In this document: piece by piece, positions 60,292 through 64,000 of the stretch
How positions within the stretch are numbered: the stretch's first letter is position 1
Layout: the number at the start of each line of letters is the position of its first letter
DNA from: Novilysobacter selenitireducens
GTDB taxonomy: Bacteria > Pseudomonadota > Gammaproteobacteria > Xanthomonadales > Xanthomonadaceae
DNA length: 64,000 nt
Direction of reading: 5' to 3'
NCBI RefSeq assembly: GCF_020026895.1
Contig: NZ_JAINZW010000002.1
Location: 248,001 to 312,000, forward strand
Notes under the pieces: generated by a model
What the model saw: the letters and a program-made list of their open reading frames with translations, nothing else
What the model was told of the DNA's origin: nothing
Database searches by the model: none
Program-made: the position numbers and the translations under genes

Positions 60292-61950
60292 TCAGCCAAC
60301 GCGGCTCAGCGCTCCCGCGTCCGAGCCATCGCCATCGCTGTCGCCTTCGTCCGGCGTGTGCCTGCCGTTGGATGCGCGAAGCTCGCCCAGCAACGCCTGC
60401 AGTGCACCGATGTCCACCGGCTTGCTGAAGTGGTGGCTGAAGCCGGCCTGCTGGGTGCGCTCCTTGTCCTGGAGCTGGCTCCAGCCGGTCACCGCCACCA
60501 GCGAGATGTCCTGGTTGGCCGGGTCGTCGTGCAGCTGCCGGGCGACTTCGTACCCGTCCATGCCGGGCATGCCGATGTCCAGCAGCACCGCGTCGGGCCT
60601 GCATCGGCGCACCGCCTCCAGTGCGGTGGGTCCATCGAAGCAGACCTCGTGCTCGATCTCCAGCATTTGCAGCACCATGCCCAGCGAACGGGCGGCATCG
60701 ACGTTGTCGTCGACGACCAGCACGCGCAACGGGTGCTCTGCGCCCGGCGCATCGTCGGTCTGCGCGGGGTGGGAATCCGGATGTGGCGAATCGGCTGCCC
60801 CGGCGCGGGCGGTGGCCAGCGGCAGCCGCACGATGAATTCCGCGCCATGCCCGCGGCCATCGCTGTGGGCCGTCACCGTGCCGCCGTGCATTTCCACCAG
60901 GCTGCGGACCAGCGTCAGGCCGATGCCCAGGCCGTCCTGCGCGCGATGGGCTTCGCGGCGGCCCTGGGTGAACAGTTCGAACACGTGCGGGAGGACGTCG
61001 GGCTCGATGCCGATGCCGCGGTCGAGGACCGACACCACGACCTCATCGCCGTCGCGGCGCGCGCCGACCCGGATTTCGCCACCTTTGCGCGCGTACTTGG
61101 CCGCGTTGTTGAGTAGGTTGCCGAAGACCTGCGCCAGCCGCACCGGGTCGGCATCGACCGGCAGCGCCTCATCCGGAAGGTCCAGGTGCAGCGCGTGGCG
61201 GCCGGTGTCGATCAGCGGCCGGCTCAGGTCGATGGCGTTGCGCAGCACGTCGGCCAGTTCGACCATGTCGCGGCGCAGTTCGATGGTGCCGCGCGAAAGG
61301 CGGGAGACTTCCACCAGGTCGTCGACCAGCCGAACCATGTGGTCGACCTGCCGCTTCATCATGGCCCGCAGCGACGCGCGCTCCTGCTCGGGCACGGCAG
61401 ACTCGCCGAGCAGGTGCAGCGCATTGCGGATGGGGGCCAGCGGGTTGCGCAGCTCGTGCGCCAGCATCGCCAGGAATTCATCCTTGCGCTGCGCCGACGC
61501 GGCGATCGCATCGCGCGCCTGTTCGAGTTCGTCCAGGTGGGTGAGCATCTGGTACTGGCGCTCGCGGGCGCGCAGCGCGGACTTCACCGTGCTGACGAGG
61601 GTCGAGATGCGCAGTGGTCGCTCCAGCAACGTGACGTTGCCCAGCCGCGCCATGGCGTCGGCCACCTGCACCGAGTCGGCGCCGTCACGGGCGACGACGA
61701 GCACCGGCAGGTCGGACCAGCGCGGTTGGATTTCGATCGCGCGCACCAGCACCGACTGCGCGCCTTGCAGCAGCGCTTCCTCGGCGACCAGCACGGCCGC
61801 GGCGCCGCGATCGATCTCGCGCGCCAGGTCCGCATGCTGGCGGCAGATGTACGTGTCGATCCCGTGCCTGGCCAGTACATCCGAGGTGAGCTCGGTGTCG
61901 CGCTGCGTGGGCAGCAGCATCACTACGCGTCGGGCGATGGTCGGATCCAT
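60292..61950 (-). CDS. Hybrid histidine kinase/response regulator with pseudo-receiver N terminus
   Basis: 552 residues, soluble. Residues 1-125 look like a receiver fold lacking the phosphoacceptor (AAAVLVAEEALLQGA where DxxMP is expected). A coiled linker leads to the HisKA domain with H165 (MLAHELRNPLAPI), then HATPase_c (NLLNNAAKYARKGGEI, DRGIGIEPDVLPHVFELF, DGLGIGLTLVRSLVEMHGG). A real C-terminal receiver has phosphoacceptor D458 (VLLDIGMPGMDG) and lysine in HFSKPVD. It starts 9 bases after the KaiC-like gene, so the two are co-transcribed. The ATG is preferred to an in-frame TTG three codons upstream. Confidence 0.92.
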   Translation of the reverse strand: MDPTIARRVVMLLPTQRDTELTSDVLARHGIDTYICRQHADLAREIDRGAAAVLVAEEALLQGAQSVLVRAIEIQPRWSDLPVLVVARDGADSVQVADAMARLGNVTLLERPLRISTLVSTVKSALRARERQYQMLTHLDELEQARDAIAASAQRKDEFLAMLAHELRNPLAPIRNALHLLGESAVPEQERASLRAMMKRQVDHMVRLVDDLVEVSRLSRGTIELRRDMVELADVLRNAIDLSRPLIDTGRHALHLDLPDEALPVDADPVRLAQVFGNLLNNAAKYARKGGEIRVGARRDGDEVVVSVLDRGIGIEPDVLPHVFELFTQGRREAHRAQDGLGIGLTLVRSLVEMHGGTVTAHSDGRGHGAEFIVRLPLATARAGAADSPHPDSHPAQTDDAPGAEHPLRVLVVDDNVDAARSLGMVLQMLEIEHEVCFDGPTALEAVRRCRPDAVLLDIGMPGMDGYEVARQLHDDPANQDISLVAVTGWSQLQDKERTQQAGFSHHFSKPVDIGALQALLGELRASNGRHTPDEGDSDGDGSDAGALSRVG

Positions 61951-61959
61951 GCAGGGCAA

Positions 61960-63450
61960 TCAACCTTTACGCAGCGGATCCAGCGGCTCCCCCAACTCGT
62001 GGGGCACGCCGGTCAGGACGCCACGCAGGTTGCTCAGCGGCTCGCCGACCTGCAGCCCGTCGGCGCCGATCTCCAGGCGGCGAATGGTGCGCTCGTGCTG
62101 GCCGGTGCGCTTCTTGAGCACCGAAAGGGCCTGTCGGACTTCACCGCGGACCTCGTAGTAGCGCAGCAGCACGACGCTGTCGGCGAGATAGCTGACATCC
62201 AACGTGGTCTGCATCTGTCCGATCAGCCCTGCCTGGGCATTGACCAGGATCGTGATCACCCCGAGCTGGCCAAGGTAGGCCAGCAGTTCGTGCAGCTGCA
62301 CGATCATGAAGCGCTCTTCCGGCATCGCGTTGAGGTAGCCGTTGAGGCTGTCGATCACCACCACGCGCGCGTCTTCCTTCTCAACCGCTGCCCGGATCAG
62401 GCTGGCGAACTCGCCCGGCGACAGTTCAGCCGGATCGACCGGCTGGATCGTCAGTACGCCGCTTTCCAAGTCCTTCTCGATGTCGTAGCCGATGCCCGTG
62501 GAGCGGGTCACCACGGACTGCGTGCTTTCGTCGAAGGTGAACATCGCGCAGCGCTCGCCGCGCCCGACGGCGGCCTTGACGACCTGCGTGGCCAGAGTCG
62601 ACTTGCCCGTGCCGGCGGCACCCACCAGGAGCGTGCTGGTGCCGCGGTCCAACCCGCCGCCCAGCAGCGCATCGAGTTCCGGCAGGCCGGTGGATGCCCG
62701 CACCTGGTCCACCTCGCGGCGGAACTCCGCGGCCACCATGCGCGGGAATACACGAAGCCCGCCGGTCTGGATTTCGTAGTCATGGAAGCCGCCGCGGAAC
62801 TTGCGCCCGCGGAACTTTGTTACGCGCAAGCGACGGCGGTCGGCGCCGAAATCCGGGTTCAGCTGGTCCAGCGACACCGCGCCGTGTACCAGCGTGTGCA
62901 CGTGCAGCCCGTGTTCGGACACCGCGCTGTCGTCCAGCAGCAGCACCGTGCAGCCGCGTCCGGCGAAGTACTGCTTCAGCGCCAGCACCTGGCGCCGGTA
63001 GCGCAGTGCGGACCCGGCCAGCAGGCGCAACTCGGCGAGTGAGTCGAAGACCAGGCGCTGCGGGTTGAGGCGCTCGACCTCTTCCAGCATGCGCTTGGTG
63101 GTGTCGCCCAGTTCGACCTCGGACGGATGGAACATCGTGTACTGCGCATCCGGGTCCAACCGGTCCTGTGGCGGCGACAGCTCATGGATGTGCAGGCCAT
63201 CGAGATCCCAGCCGTGTGAGGCGGCCACCTCGCGCAGCTCCTCCTCGGTTTCCGACAGCGAGACATACAACGCCTTCTCGCCGCGCTTGATGCCCTCCAG
63301 CAGGAACTGCATCGCCAGGGTGGTCTTGCCCGAGCCGGGCACGCCCTCGATCAGGTAGAGGCGGTCAGGCGTGAAGCCGCCGACCAGCACATCGTCGAGC
63401 CCGGGGATGCCGGAACTTACGGAGGGTCGGGAAACAGGGGTGTCGTTCAT
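61960..63450 (-). CDS. KaiC-like double-domain ATPase
   Basis: 496 residues: two RecA/KaiC domains. Walker A motifs are GVPGSGKT at 36-43 and GAAGTGKS at 277-284; catalytic acidic pairs follow in SLSETEEEL and FTFDES. The C-terminal region aligns with cyanobacterial KaiC's phosphorylation segment: the Ser at 420 keeps the S431 position, but the T432 position is Tyr (DVSYLADSV, residues 418-426). YYEVRGEVRQALSVLK and GVLTGVP match the end of KaiC. No kaiA or kaiB is seen. It is expressed with the downstream hybrid histidine kinase. The start is MNDTPVSRPSV. Confidence 0.93.
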   Translation of the reverse strand: MNDTPVSRPSVSSGIPGLDDVLVGGFTPDRLYLIEGVPGSGKTTLAMQFLLEGIKRGEKALYVSLSETEEELREVAASHGWDLDGLHIHELSPPQDRLDPDAQYTMFHPSEVELGDTTKRMLEEVERLNPQRLVFDSLAELRLLAGSALRYRRQVLALKQYFAGRGCTVLLLDDSAVSEHGLHVHTLVHGAVSLDQLNPDFGADRRRLRVTKFRGRKFRGGFHDYEIQTGGLRVFPRMVAAEFRREVDQVRASTGLPELDALLGGGLDRGTSTLLVGAAGTGKSTLATQVVKAAVGRGERCAMFTFDESTQSVVTRSTGIGYDIEKDLESGVLTIQPVDPAELSPGEFASLIRAAVEKEDARVVVIDSLNGYLNAMPEERFMIVQLHELLAYLGQLGVITILVNAQAGLIGQMQTTLDVSYLADSVVLLRYYEVRGEVRQALSVLKKRTGQHERTIRRLEIGADGLQVGEPLSNLRGVLTGVPHELGEPLDPLRKG

Positions 63451-63575
63451 GGGCGTCCGCTGGAGGAGGCGCACAGGGACAACCCGAGCACCGGAAACTG
63501 GAGATCACAACATATTTGCCTGAGTAGCGTGAAGACGCGCAGACACGTACATGAACAAGGCACGTCGCAGGGCGC

Positions 63576-64000
63576 CTAGACCGCCTGGCCGGCCGCGTGT
63601 CCCGACGCCCACGCCCACTGGAAGTTGTAGCCACCGAGCCACCCGGTGACGTCCAGCACCTCACCGATGAAGTGCAGGCGCGGGACGCGGCGCGACTCCA
63701 TCGTCGAGGACGAGACCTCGGCGGTATCGACGCCACCGAGCGTCACTTCCGCGGTGCGATAGCCCTCGGTCCCGCTGGCCACCAGCGGCCATGCCGACAG
63801 CACCTGTGTCGCCTCGCGCAACTGCGCCGGCGTGTACTGCTTCATCGGCCGGCTGGGCAGCCACACCTCGCACAGGCGCTGGGCGAACCGGCGGGGCAGG
63901 GTGTCGGACAGCACAGTGCGCAGCTCCGCCGCCGGGCGTTCGGCCTGCCATTGCTTCAGCAGTTCGAATGCGTCCCGTCCCGGCAACAGGTCGAGGGTCA
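63576..64000 (-). CDS. BaiN/HI0933-type flavoprotein, C-terminal part (cut by window edge)
   Basis: The last 141 residues of a protein whose start lies beyond the right edge. The C-terminal FAD block LHFIGEVLDVTGWLGGYNFQWAWASG is the signature of the HI0933 (TIGR00275) flavoproteins, such as BaiN and YhiN. TEGYRTAEVTLGGVDTAEVSSSTMES is the preceding conserved segment. It is a different subgroup from the flavoprotein at 54790, so the two are distant paralogues. Its function is unknown. It lies about 125 bases downstream in map order from the KaiC-like gene's start, on the same strand. Confidence 0.88.
   Translation of the reverse strand, partial: TLDLLPGRDAFELLKQWQAERPAAELRTVLSDTLPRRFAQRLCEVWLPSRPMKQYTPAQLREATQVLSAWPLVASGTEGYRTAEVTLGGVDTAEVSSSTMESRRVPRLHFIGEVLDVTGWLGGYNFQWAWASGHAAGQAV

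Overview
The window is 64 kb of very GC-rich chromosome from a gammaproteobacterium, most likely Xanthomonadaceae of the Lysobacter/Luteimonas type. I infer this from the family content (DUF3228, a DUF6164-like small membrane protein, DUF2388-DUF4105, TrhO, many GGDEF proteins), from strong third-position GC bias, and from short TGTAGGAGCG palindromes typical of xanthomonads and pseudomonads. I annotate 65 coding regions, two of them cut by the window edges. I see no tRNA, rRNA, CRISPR array, phage or insertion sequence. No gap between genes exceeds about 300 bases; the longest are 52383-52680 and 15711-15998.

Layout. 1-9775: housekeeping and redox genes (cytochrome b561, exported amidohydrolase, GFA enzyme, TRIC-like channel, quinone/enoyl reductase, OYE-type alkene reductase, DOPA-dioxygenase-like enzyme, double VOC protein) and a first diguanylate cyclase. 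9783-9953: a nested palindrome made of two kinds of REP-like element. 10005-15692: rRNA pseudouridine synthase, M14 peptidase, two PAS-GGDEF proteins, glutaminase, methyltransferase. 15999-25274: exported M13 peptidase, beta-propeller-like protein, membrane-anchored HDOD protein, MscS channel, GAF-GGDEF protein and a poly-HAMP chemoreceptor. 25301-36497: a DUF2388/DUF4105 pair, a radical SAM + DUF4130-UdgX DNA-repair pair, trxC and envelope proteins. 36614-41509: a GT9 glycosyltransferase and a tightly overlapping three-gene operon (N-formylglutamate amidohydrolase-like, HEXXXH/QEGLA-type metallopeptidase, ATP-grasp ligase). 41539-47590: TonB-like protein, HD-domain protein, MHS-type transporter, DJ-1/PfpI protein, CNNM/CBS protein. 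47708-50590: a CheX-like protein carrying four 29-residue MshEN-type repeats, a CheY-like regulator and a MASE1-GGDEF cyclase. 50752-63450: glycosyltransferase, HPF-like factor, trhO, SDR, two flavoproteins, serine hydrolase, FKBP lipoprotein, and a KaiC-like ATPase paired with a hybrid histidine kinase.

The strongest theme is signalling. Five diguanylate cyclases, all with intact GG(D/E)EF and an RxxD inhibitory site, occur with no EAL or HD-GYP partner in the window. One of them lies beside a CheX/CheY pair whose CheX carries tandem c-di-GMP-receptor-like (MshEN) repeats. I consider that pair the best candidate for an undescribed c-di-GMP-to-CheY link. The ligase/peptidase/amidohydrolase operon is the best candidate for an undescribed peptide- or protein-modification cycle.
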